Source: Streptomyces lunaelactis
GTDB taxonomy: Bacteria; Actinomycetota; Actinomycetes; Streptomycetales; Streptomycetaceae
Reading direction: 5' to 3'
Assembly: GCF_003054555.1 (NCBI RefSeq)
Contig: NZ_CP026304.1
Span: forward strand, 806,001-870,000
Length of the DNA stretch: 64,000 nucleotides
A program made the translations under genes and the position numbers. Below, piece by piece: positions 28,889 through 37,025 of the stretch. The notes under the pieces are model-generated. The model ran no database searches. It saw only the letters and a program-made list of their open reading frames with translations, and was not told the DNA's origin. Positions within the stretch are counted from its first letter, which is position 1, and every line of letters begins with the position of its first letter.

Positions 28889-29521
28889 GTGCCTACGTAC
28901 AGCAGGCGCGGCTCCTGGTTCACCGTCGCCTGCGTCCTGCTGCTCGGACTGTTCCTCCTGCGCAACGGCTCCGCAGCGGGCGCCGGCGGCCCGCCCCAGC
29001 CCCCTTCCGCCGTCGCGGCCCGGTACGGCGCGTCCGACCCCCTGCCGGCCAGGCCCGATCCGCTGCCCCGCTCCGTGCCGCGGCGGATCAGCGTCCCGTC
29101 CGTCGCCCTGGACGCCCCGCTCACGGAGGCCGGTCTCGACGCCGACGGCTGGGTGGAGGCCCCGCCCCTGGAGCACGGCAACCTCGCCGGCTGGTACACG
29201 GGCGCGGTCACTCCCGGCGAGCGGGGTACGGCCGTCATCGTCGGCCATGTCGACAACACAGCGGGTCCCGCCGCCTTCTTCGCCCTCGGCGCCGTCAAGC
29301 GGGGCAGTGAGGTCGAGATCCTGCGCGGGGACGGACGAACGGCGGTGTTCGCCGTCTACGGCGTCGAGATCCTCACCAAGAAGAACTTCCCCGCGGCGCG
29401 GGTCTACCAGGACACCCCGGAGCCCGAGCTGCGGGTCATCACCTGCGGCGGCGGCTACTCGAAGAAGACCGGGTACGCCGGGAACGTCGTCGCCTTCGCC
29501 CGGCTGGCCAAGGTGCGCTGA
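28889..29521 (+). CDS. Class F sortase
   Basis: 210-aa membrane-anchored sortase. N-terminal membrane segment FTVACVLLLGLFLL; sortase domain about 70-205. The catalytic His is in AVIVGHVDNTAGP and the Cys in LRVITCGGGYSKKTGY, with a late Arg (FARLAK region). The short form with GHVD and TCGG is typical of class F enzymes of actinobacteria. The GTG start lies 3 bp after the surface-protein stop, so the two are co-transcribed and the upstream protein is a candidate substrate. Confidence 0.88.
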   Translation: MPTYSRRGSWFTVACVLLLGLFLLRNGSAAGAGGPPQPPSAVAARYGASDPLPARPDPLPRSVPRRISVPSVALDAPLTEAGLDADGWVEAPPLEHGNLAGWYTGAVTPGERGTAVIVGHVDNTAGPAAFFALGAVKRGSEVEILRGDGRTAVFAVYGVEILTKKNFPAARVYQDTPEPELRVITCGGGYSKKTGYAGNVVAFARLAKVR

Positions 29522-29653
29522 CCGTCGCCGCACCGAGGGCGCCACCGACGAACCTCGCACCGTGCAGGCGGGCTGTCGGTCGCGTGCAGGCACCCCTGCG
29601 GCCCGGGCCGGTCACGGTCGGCTGCTCGTCGAGGGGTCGGCGGGTGAAACCCG

Positions 29654-32600
29654 TCAGATCAGGGCGGCGGCCTCCCGTGCGGACAGGCCGCCGCCCTCGG
29701 CGTACGCGCGCTCGTACGTCTCCCCCGGCAGGACCGCGCGCAGTTCGGTCTCGGCCCGCTGCCGGACCTCCTTCTCGTCGGCGAACGGACGGAAGCCGAG
29801 CCCGCCGGGCTGCCGGCTGGTGCTGTCGTACGCGCCCAGCAGCCGTGCCCCGTCCCGCGCCTCCCCCACATGGGCCATCGCCCAGGCCGCACAGAGAAAC
29901 TGATCGACAATCAGATACGGAGCGACCAGATACGCCAGGCGGTCCAGCCGACGCACAGCCTCCGCGATCCGGCTGCGGGCCCGTCCGTACTCCCCGTCGA
30001 CACAGTCCAGCCAGCCGTACGTCCCCGCCACGATGCCGCTGAAGAGATCGGGCGTCTGGTCAGACAACTCTCCTTCCATCTCGTGGAGTTGATGGTGGGC
30101 GAGCCGAGTGCGACCGGTGTGGCCGTAGTGCTGTGCCAGCATCATGCGGGCGGTGCCGAGGACCTCTGCGGCGAACTCCCGGGACTCCTCCACCGCCTCC
30201 AGCAGCTGCCGCTCGGCGTGCTCCCTGTCCGCCCCGGCCACGGCGGTCTTCAGCCGCACGGACGCCAACCTGGCCTTGAAGACGGGCACTTGGGCGTGCG
30301 CGCCGACCCGGGCCGAAGTCCGCATGGCACGGGTGAAGTCCGCCGCCGCCTCCTCGTACAGGCCACGCCACGCGTAGGCCTCCCCTCGCGCGGACAGCGA
30401 CTCCGCGATCCCCCACAGATCCCCTGCCGCCTCGAAGAGCGCCAGCGCCCGGTCGGCGTCGCCGGCGGACCGGACAGGCCCTGCCAGCTTGGCCCGCAGC
30501 AGCAGCGCGAACCCGAGATCCCAGCCCCCTGCCAGCTCCTCGCAACTGGCCACGATGGCGTCCACGGTCACCCCGAGCCCGTCGAACTCGCCTGTCATCA
30601 GCCGGGCGAAGAACCACATCGAGCCGGGCTGCCGACAGGTCTGCGGCAAACCCGGACGGTACGCGGCGACGATCCTGCGCAGTTTCGCCTGCGTATGCGG
30701 CTCCCCCAGCGTTGCGCCCTCGTCCTGGCTGCTCGCCAGGACAGTCAGCCGCACTCCGCGCCGCGCCTCCCACAGCTGCTCATCGGTCCAGGGTGGCGGG
30801 GTGTCCGTACAGCGGTCGGGCATTGGTACGGCAGGCCGTACCGGCGGCTGGAAGGGATCCGGGCCGATTCCGGCGGCGGCCACCGACCAGGTGCGGGCGT
30901 CCGCGTGATGGTTGCGCTGCTGCCAGAACCAGTTCATGGACAGCACCAGACAGAGCGCCTCCTGCTCTTCCGGAAGGCGGACGGCCGTGCGCAGTGCGGT
31001 CCGTACGTTGTCGTGTTCCGTCTCGAACCGCTCCAGCCACTCGGCCTGTCGTGGCCCACGCAGCTCCGGGTCCCCGGTGCGGACCAATTCCCGGTACGCG
31101 CCCATGTGCCGCCGTTCGGCGTCGGCGCGCTCCCCGGCCTCGTCCAGCCGCTCCCCCGCGTATTCGACGACGGTCTCAAGCAGGCGGTAGCGCATCCCGT
31201 CGGGACCGTCAGGGGCAGCGACTACCAGCGACTTGTCGACAAGGGAGGCGAGCGGTTCCAGGGCGCCCGCTCCGCAGACGGCTTCGGCCTGGGTCAAGGC
31301 GCAGCCGCCGGAGAAGACGGCGAGGCGGCGCAGTACCGTCCGCTCCTCCTCGTCCAGCAGGTCCCAGGACCAGTCGACCACCGCCCGCAGCGTCTGCTGT
31401 CTGGGCAGGGCGGTCCGGCTGCCGCCGCTGAGCAGCCGGAACCGGTTGTCCAGCCGGTCCGCGATCTGGCGTGGAGTCAGGGCACGCAGCCGGGCGGCGG
31501 CCAGTTCGACGGCGAGCGGCAGTCCGTCGAGTCTGCGGCAGATCTCGGCGCAGGCCGCGGGATCGTCGTCCGTACGGAATCCGGGCCGGGCGGCCGCGCC
31601 CCGCTCGGCGAGCAGTCGCAGTGCCACGTCCTGCGGCAGTGGTCCCACCGTGCGTACGGACTCGCCCGGGACGCCCAGCGGCTCACGGCTGGTGGCCAGT
31701 ACCCGCACCCCCGGGCAGCCGGTGAGGACCGCCTCGGCCAACCGGGCCGCCGCGCCGATCACGTGCTCGCAGTTGTCCAGTACGAGCAGCATCCTGCGCC
31801 GTCCGCAGTACTCCGCCAGCTGGACCAGCGGATCACGGGTCGCGGGTTCCGCCGCGGCCGGGCCCCGTACCTGTGTCTCGCGCGCTCCGAGGGCGGTCAG
31901 GACCGCTTCGGGAACGGTCTCCTCGTCGCGTACGGGTGCGAGTTCGGCGACCGAGACTCCGTCCGGCCATGCCCCCACCGACGCCTCGGCGGCTTCCAGG
32001 GCGAGCCGGGTCTTGCCCGCACCGCCGGGTCCAAGGAGAGTCACCAGCCGCTGGGACCGCAGCTGCCTACCCAGGTCGGCGAGTTCGGTCTCGCGGCCCA
32101 CGAAGGACGTGAGTCTGGCGCGCAGAATGCCTCGAGGCGCGCCGGGCTTCTCCGGATCGTCCGCCAGCAACTCGGCGTGCAGGGCGCGAAGTTCCCCGCC
32201 CGGGGCCGTACCGAGCCGTTCGGTGAGCCTCAGCCGTACGTCCTCGTACGCCTGCAGTGCCTCGGCCTGACGTCCCGCCGTCCGCAGCGCCCGTATCCAC
32301 AACGCCTGCAGGGGCTCGTCCAGCGGAGCCGCGTCGGCGAGGGCGGTGAGTTCGGCGAGCACGGACTGCGCCCGGCCCAGCACCACCTCGGCCGCCAGTC
32401 GGGAGCGGCGCGCCTGGGTGTGGCTCTGCTCCAGCCGTACGACGAGGGGGTCGCTGTCCCGGCCCGGCAGATCGGCGAGCGCCCGGCCGCGCCAGAGGGC
32501 GAGGGCCGCCTCCAGCAGTCCGGCCGCCGCGACGGCGTCTCCGGCTTCCAGCGCGGCCGCCCCTTCCGATGCCAGCCGCTCGAATTGGAAGTGGTCGATG

Positions 32601-32893
32601 TCGTCCCGGTCCGCCACCAGCCGGTATCCGCCCGGGGCGGACTCCACCGCCGCCCTGTCGAGCACTCGCCGCAGCCGTCCGACCAGCGCCTGAAGGGCCG
32701 CCGTCTCATCGGCGGGCCACTCTTCGTCCTCGCCCCACACGTGGGTTGCGAGCTCTCCGCCGGACACCGTACGACCGCCGACCGCGGCCAGTGCGGCCAG
32801 CAGCGCCCTCAACCGGGCCCCGCTGAGCGGTACCTCGGTGCCGTCCTGGCGGAACGCCTGAGTGGGCCCAAGTACGCGGTAGCGATAGGTCAC
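29654..32893 (-). CDS. SARP-type regulator with BTAD, NB-ARC ATPase and TPR-like regions (AfsR-like)
   Basis: 1079-aa transcriptional regulator. An N-terminal OmpR-type winged helix (about 1-95; YRVLGPTQAFRQDG, LRALLAALAAVGGRTVSGGEL) is followed by a bacterial transcriptional activation domain (about 100-255). The NB-ARC-like ATPase has P-loop LLGPGGAGKTRLALEAA near residue 288 and Walker B MLLVLDNCEHV. A long helical repeat C-terminus follows. This is the architecture of AfsR-like activators. The GTG at 32893 starts the winged helix and has AGGGA upstream; the longer open frame above it is antisense to the hydrolase gene. No biosynthetic cluster adjoins it, so the target is unknown. Confidence 0.9.
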   Translation of the reverse strand: MTYRYRVLGPTQAFRQDGTEVPLSGARLRALLAALAAVGGRTVSGGELATHVWGEDEEWPADETAALQALVGRLRRVLDRAAVESAPGGYRLVADRDDIDHFQFERLASEGAAALEAGDAVAAAGLLEAALALWRGRALADLPGRDSDPLVVRLEQSHTQARRSRLAAEVVLGRAQSVLAELTALADAAPLDEPLQALWIRALRTAGRQAEALQAYEDVRLRLTERLGTAPGGELRALHAELLADDPEKPGAPRGILRARLTSFVGRETELADLGRQLRSQRLVTLLGPGGAGKTRLALEAAEASVGAWPDGVSVAELAPVRDEETVPEAVLTALGARETQVRGPAAAEPATRDPLVQLAEYCGRRRMLLVLDNCEHVIGAAARLAEAVLTGCPGVRVLATSREPLGVPGESVRTVGPLPQDVALRLLAERGAAARPGFRTDDDPAACAEICRRLDGLPLAVELAAARLRALTPRQIADRLDNRFRLLSGGSRTALPRQQTLRAVVDWSWDLLDEEERTVLRRLAVFSGGCALTQAEAVCGAGALEPLASLVDKSLVVAAPDGPDGMRYRLLETVVEYAGERLDEAGERADAERRHMGAYRELVRTGDPELRGPRQAEWLERFETEHDNVRTALRTAVRLPEEQEALCLVLSMNWFWQQRNHHADARTWSVAAAGIGPDPFQPPVRPAVPMPDRCTDTPPPWTDEQLWEARRGVRLTVLASSQDEGATLGEPHTQAKLRRIVAAYRPGLPQTCRQPGSMWFFARLMTGEFDGLGVTVDAIVASCEELAGGWDLGFALLLRAKLAGPVRSAGDADRALALFEAAGDLWGIAESLSARGEAYAWRGLYEEAAADFTRAMRTSARVGAHAQVPVFKARLASVRLKTAVAGADREHAERQLLEAVEESREFAAEVLGTARMMLAQHYGHTGRTRLAHHQLHEMEGELSDQTPDLFSGIVAGTYGWLDCVDGEYGRARSRIAEAVRRLDRLAYLVAPYLIVDQFLCAAWAMAHVGEARDGARLLGAYDSTSRQPGGLGFRPFADEKEVRQRAETELRAVLPGETYERAYAEGGGLSAREAAALI

Positions 32894-32949
32894 CGGCTCA
32901 TTGTCCCTGCCAGGTTGCCTGGACCAGCACGCTGCGGGCCTCCCCGCGC

Positions 32950-33951
32950 TCAGGTCGCGCTGCGCTCGCTCGCCAGTTGGAAGTCGCCCTCCACTCCGCG
33001 GCCCGCGCGCAGCAGCTCCCGCCAGCGCTCCGTACTCCAGTCGGCCGGCCGGGTCGTCTCGATGAAGTCCTCCACCAGCGCCAGAAAGCGCGCCGGGTCG
33101 GCGTGGAAGGGAAAGTGGCCCGCGCCCTCGAAGATCTCCAGACGGCTTCCGGGCATCGCGGCATGCGCGCCGTGGGCGTGCTGCACCGGAGCCACGCTGT
33201 CGCGCGATCCCCACAGCAGCATGGTCGGCATCCCCTGCGTGAGATAGCAGCGGTCGAGCATCGTCACCACCTGACCGCGCCAGTCGACGACCGACCGCAG
33301 GGTTCGGATGAATGCGCTGCGCGAGGTGGCGTCGGGCAGCGCGTCCACCAGGTTGAGCAGCTCCGGTGCGTCCTGCCCGAGGTCGGTGTTCAGCCGTCTG
33401 ATCAGCTCGGTGAACAGGCGGGTCCCCTGCCGCATACCCGGCAGCGAGAGCGCCGAGAGGATCAGGTCGGCGCCGGGCAGGGAGACGGCCCGCAGGAAGG
33501 GGTTCACCTCCCGGCCGACGCCGCCCGCGCCCACCAGGACCAGCCGCTCGGTCCGCTCGGGGAACTGGTACGCGAACTGCATCGCCACCCCGCCGCCGAG
33601 TGAATGGCCCACGAGCGTGGCCCGGTCGATGCCGAGGACGCCGAGCAGATCGCGCATTCCATTCGCGTAGGCCGCCACCGAGTAGTCGGCGCGCGGCTTG
33701 TCCGAGGAGCCGTGGCCGAGCAGATCGGGGGCGATCACGGTGTATCTGCGGGCCAGCCCGGGCATGAGGTCGACCCAGGTGGCGGAGGAGTCGCCGATGC
33801 CGTGTACGAGCAGGACGGCAGGGCCTTCTCCGGCGATCCGGTACGCCCGGCGGTAGCCGTGCACCACGTGGTGGCGCAGCTGCACATCGTCTTCGCTCAC
33901 GGAGCGCAGCCTGCTCCGGTCCCATGCGTGCGGTCCGAGGCCGGTGGTCAC
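32950..33951 (-). CDS. Alpha/beta-fold hydrolase
   Basis: 333 aa, cytoplasmic, without a signal peptide. HG dipeptide LLVHGIGDSSATW for the oxyanion hole; nucleophile elbow LVGHSLGGGVAMQ (Ser); late His in EGAGHFPFHADP. The acid is likely the Asp in LLWGSRDSVAP. The GTG at 33951 has a strong AGGAGG 7 bp upstream. It lies 56 bp before the SARP-type gene in the same direction and could share its transcript. Substrate unknown. Confidence 0.88.
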   Translation of the reverse strand: MTTGLGPHAWDRSRLRSVSEDDVQLRHHVVHGYRRAYRIAGEGPAVLLVHGIGDSSATWVDLMPGLARRYTVIAPDLLGHGSSDKPRADYSVAAYANGMRDLLGVLGIDRATLVGHSLGGGVAMQFAYQFPERTERLVLVGAGGVGREVNPFLRAVSLPGADLILSALSLPGMRQGTRLFTELIRRLNTDLGQDAPELLNLVDALPDATSRSAFIRTLRSVVDWRGQVVTMLDRCYLTQGMPTMLLWGSRDSVAPVQHAHGAHAAMPGSRLEIFEGAGHFPFHADPARFLALVEDFIETTRPADWSTERWRELLRAGRGVEGDFQLASERSAT

Positions 33952-34142
33952 CCGCTCACCTCCTATGCAGTTCCTCATCCGAGAGTAGGGCCGCCGCCGC
34001 ACCGGGGATTTCCGCCAGGTTTCACTCCTGGTACGGCTGCCGCGGTGCCGCACGCTCATCCGCGCCCTGTGCTGTCACCAGTGGCGGGCGGATTCACGCG
34101 TAGGGACGCCTTTCGCGCGACAGCACCCCGCCAACCGGGTAG

Positions 34143-34158
34143 ATTGGTCTACACCACT
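34143..34158. promoter_or_regulatory. DasR-type dre operator upstream of nagB
   Basis: ATTGGTCTACACCACT is a good match to the 16-bp dre consensus (ACTGGTCTAGACCACT) for the GntR-family regulator DasR. It lies 26 bp before the nagB start, as expected for aminosugar genes in Streptomyces. DasR itself is not encoded in the window. Confidence 0.85.
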
Positions 34159-34183
34159 TGCGCTTTCAGAGACAGGGATCTTC

Positions 34184-34966
34184 GTGGAAGTTGTCATCGT
34201 TCCGGATTCCGCCGCCGGCGGCGAACTCATCGCCGAAGCCATGGCCGAGCTGCTGCGAAGCAAGCCCGACGCGCTCCTCGGCGTGGCCACCGGCTCGACG
34301 CCGCTTCCGGTCTACGAAGCCCTCTCCGCGAAGGTGCGCGCCTCGGAGGTGGACGCCTCCCGGGCCAGGATCTGCCAGCTCGACGAGTACGTCTCACTGC
34401 CGTACGGCCACCCCGAGTCGTACCGCTCGGTCGTCCTGCGCGAGGTCGTCGAACCCCTCGGCCTGACCGACGCCTCCTTCATGGGCCCCGACGGCACCGC
34501 CGATGACGTCGGCGCCGCCTGCCTCGCCTACGACCGGGCGCTGGCCGAAGCCGGCGGCGTCGACCTGCAGCTGCTGGGCATCGGCACCGACGGGCACATC
34601 GGCTTCAACGAACCCTGCTCCTCGCTCGCCTCCCGCACCCGGATCAAGACGCTCACCCAGCAGACCCGGCAGGACAACGCCCGGTTCTTCGACGGCCTCG
34701 ACGAGGTCCCGCACCACGTCATCACCCAGGGCATCGGCACCATCCTGGAAGCCCGCCATCTGGTCCTGCTGGCCACCGGAGAGGTGAAGGCCGACGCCGT
34801 GGCGCTCGCCGTCGAGGGCCCGCTGTCCGCGCTGGTGCCCGCCTCCGCGCTGCAGCTCCATCCGCACGCCACCGTGGTGGTCGACGAGGCGGCGGCCGCC
34901 GGCCTCAAGCTCGCCGACTACTTCCGCGCCACCTACGCCGCCAAGCCCAACTGGCAGGGCCTGTAG
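34184..34966 (+). CDS. nagB: Glucosamine-6-phosphate deaminase
   Basis: Converts glucosamine-6-phosphate to fructose-6-phosphate plus ammonia, linking chitin/N-acetylglucosamine use to glycolysis. 260 aa. Motifs: GVATGSTPLPVYEAL (phosphate site), CQLDEYVSLP (catalytic Asp region), GIGTDGHIGFNEP (Asp, His, Glu active-site set), and ATGEVKADAV. The ATG at 34184 is 26 bp downstream of the dre site. It is monocistronic; the next gene is 222 bp away. Confidence 0.96.
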   Translation: MEVVIVPDSAAGGELIAEAMAELLRSKPDALLGVATGSTPLPVYEALSAKVRASEVDASRARICQLDEYVSLPYGHPESYRSVVLREVVEPLGLTDASFMGPDGTADDVGAACLAYDRALAEAGGVDLQLLGIGTDGHIGFNEPCSSLASRTRIKTLTQQTRQDNARFFDGLDEVPHHVITQGIGTILEARHLVLLATGEVKADAVALAVEGPLSALVPASALQLHPHATVVVDEAAAAGLKLADYFRATYAAKPNWQGL

Positions 34967-35188
34967 GGCGCGTACGTCCTTCACCGCTGCTCACCGCCCT
35001 CACCGCCTCCCGGCCGGAGAGGGAATGTTCCAGTCGAGACATAATTCACGCCGCAACCACTCCATGCCGCCTACGAGTTGATACGGTGCGCTCGCTCAGC
35101 ACTTTGACGCGCGTTCAGCCGGCGCGCACCCATGCCGCCCTCTGACCCCGCACGGTGGGCCGGTGCATCTCAGGAGCGCGGGGGAATC

Positions 35189-36517
35189 ATGAGCGACGAC
35201 AAAGACGACATAGATGCCGTCACAGGGAGCCTGGAACGGGTCAGACTGCGTGCCAGCCATGTGGTCCGCTACTTCTACGCCCATCTGTTCACCCGTCATC
35301 CCCGGCTCCGCCCGCTGTTCCCGGCGGCGATGGACGACCAGTACGAGCGGCTGTTCGCCGCCCTGGTGCACGTCGTTGACCACCTCGACCATCCCGGACT
35401 CCCCGCGCATCTGGACCAACTCGGCCGGGATCACCGCAAGTTCCGGATAACCGACGAGGACTACGCCGCCGTGGGCGAGAGCCTCGTCGCCGCCATCCGC
35501 TATCACAGCCCCAGCACCTGGGACGAGGGGACCGAGGAGTCCTGGCTGCGGGTGTACGGATTCATCACCGCGGCCATGACCGCGGGGGCGCACAGCTCCC
35601 TGGCCGCGAACGAGCCGGCCTGGTGGGACGCGACCGTCGTCTCGCACCGACTGCACGGCGGCCACACGGCCGTCATCCGCGCCGCTCCGTCCGCCGACTA
35701 CCCCTGCCTGCCCGGCCAGTACGCCACGATCGAGCATCCGGACCTGCCGGGTGTGTGGCGCCCCTACTCCGTGGCCGGACGCCCCGGCCGCGACGGGGCG
35801 CTCGAATTCCACATCGGCCGGGTCACGGACGGGCGACTCAGCACCGTGCTGTGCGACCGCACCGCGCCCGGCCAGGTCTTACGCGTGGGTGCCGCGTCCG
35901 GCTCCGCGCTCACCCCGCCGCCCGGCACCCCCACCGTCACCCTGATCGCCGCCGGCACGGGCTGGGCACCGGTCAAGGCGGTCCTCGACGAGCTCCTCGC
36001 TCGCCGGCCGGCACCCCGGATCCGTATCGACGTCGTGGCCCGCGGCGAGTCGCACTTCTACGACGGGGGCTCCCTCGTCGACCTGCTGCGGGCCCACCCC
36101 TACCTCAGCGCCTACTGGTGGTACCAGGAGCGGGGCGAAGGCCGGATGCGGTCCGCGGAGCGTCTGCACGACCATCTCAGCGGGCGCCGGGACTGGCACG
36201 ACGAGACCGTCTATCTGTGCGGTCCCGTGATGTTCGTGCAGGAAACGGCGGAGCTGCTCCACAACTCCGGTCTGCCGACCGCATCACTCATCCGCGATCC
36301 GCTGCCGGCATCGGTTCAGCAGCGCGGATACGTCTCCCACGCGGAGCAGTTCCTCGACCCGCCCGCCGTGAAGTGGATCGATCCGGACGCCCGCACCCGC
36401 CCGCTCGAACTCCCGGCGCCCGAGCCCCGGCCCACCGCCATGCCGGCGCCCGCGCCCGCGCCGCCGAGCCGCGGGGGCTGGTTCGGCCCGCACGGCGCCG
36501 TGGGAAAGGTGTCGTAG
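35189..36517 (+). CDS. Flavohemoprotein-like globin-reductase
   Basis: 442-aa NO-dioxygenase-type flavohemoglobin. The globin domain (about 1-140) has proximal-His region LDQLGRDHRKFRI. A ferredoxin-reductase-like FAD domain (about 150-255; WRPYSVAGRPG) and an NAD-binding domain (about 260-385; LIAAGTGWAPVKAVL, YLCGPVMF) follow. Expected to oxidise nitric oxide to nitrate using NAD(P)H. A Pro/Ala-rich C-terminal tail of about 50 residues goes beyond the usual family end. The ATG at 35189 follows GGGGGAAT; the frame also opens at 35132. Confidence 0.88.
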   Translation: MSDDKDDIDAVTGSLERVRLRASHVVRYFYAHLFTRHPRLRPLFPAAMDDQYERLFAALVHVVDHLDHPGLPAHLDQLGRDHRKFRITDEDYAAVGESLVAAIRYHSPSTWDEGTEESWLRVYGFITAAMTAGAHSSLAANEPAWWDATVVSHRLHGGHTAVIRAAPSADYPCLPGQYATIEHPDLPGVWRPYSVAGRPGRDGALEFHIGRVTDGRLSTVLCDRTAPGQVLRVGAASGSALTPPPGTPTVTLIAAGTGWAPVKAVLDELLARRPAPRIRIDVVARGESHFYDGGSLVDLLRAHPYLSAYWWYQERGEGRMRSAERLHDHLSGRRDWHDETVYLCGPVMFVQETAELLHNSGLPTASLIRDPLPASVQQRGYVSHAEQFLDPPAVKWIDPDARTRPLELPAPEPRPTAMPAPAPAPPSRGGWFGPHGAVGKVS

Positions 36518-36611
36518 CCGGCCGGTGACCACCAGCACGGCGCCGAGCCACCGCTCGGGTCACGAGGTCAAGAAAACTTTACATCGGGTCGGCACTGCCC
36601 TACGGTTCCCA

Positions 36612-36631
36612 ATGTCAAGTTTCTTTGACAT
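36612..36631. promoter_or_regulatory. Inverted repeat before the alcohol dehydrogenase fragment
   Basis: ATGTCAA-6 bp-TTGACAT, a perfect 7-bp-arm palindrome 33 bp before the start of the truncated dehydrogenase. A similar but weaker sequence (GTCAAGAAAACTTTACAT) lies at about 36567-36584. It probably bound a repressor of the once-intact gene. Confidence 0.5.
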
Positions 36632-36664
36632 GACGGTGGAGACGGCATCCGAAGGAGAGTCACC

Positions 36665-36811
36665 ATGAAGGCAATCGTCCAGGACGCGTACGGCCCACCC
36701 GACGTCCTGGAACTCAGGGACATCGACACTCCGGCCGTCGGTGACGACGACGTTCTGGTCCGCGTCCACGCGGCGGCCGTCAACCCGGGCGACTGGCACT
36801 TCATGAGAGGC
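36665..36811 (+). pseudogene. Zinc-type alcohol dehydrogenase/quinone oxidoreductase, N-terminal piece (codons 1-49)
   Basis: Starts MKAIVQDAYGPPDVLELRDI and runs to AAVNPGDWHFMRG, the classical N-terminus of an MDR-superfamily NAD(P)-dependent dehydrogenase. It then breaks abruptly, and the remaining frame to 36979 is unrelated. Its own promoter-like palindrome and GGAGAG ribosome site remain. The next expected residues are found 7.9 kb away at 44679 and the C-terminus at 57046, all on the plus strand. I infer these are pieces of one gene. Confidence 0.8.
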
Positions 36812-36950
36812 CAGGCAGATCGTGCTCTCCGCGCTGGACAACGGCCTTGTGCTGTTCATCGTGGCCGAGCTTTTGCACACGGTCCGCCTCGCCATCAGGG
36901 ACCGGACACTGGACGCGGAACCCTTCCTCGTCGTGGGCCTGATCGCTGGC
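36812..36950 (+). pseudogene. PsiE-family internal fragment
   Basis: In a different frame directly after the dehydrogenase piece, the DNA encodes QIVLSALDNGLVLFIVAELL followed by HTVRLAIRDRTLDAEPFLVV. This is typical of phosphate-starvation-inducible PsiE-like membrane proteins. It lacks start and end. It marks the left side of the first break in the dehydrogenase gene. Confidence 0.6.
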
Positions 36951-37025
36951 TGCTGGATGCCGCGGCGGAGTACGTCTGACACAGATCTGCTGCCCATGGC
37001 CACGGTGCGGAGCCGGCCCGGTTTG

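Noticed and set aside
29870..33247. 1125-codon open frame on the plus strand
   Set aside because: Antisense to the SARP-type and hydrolase genes; no recognisable domain.
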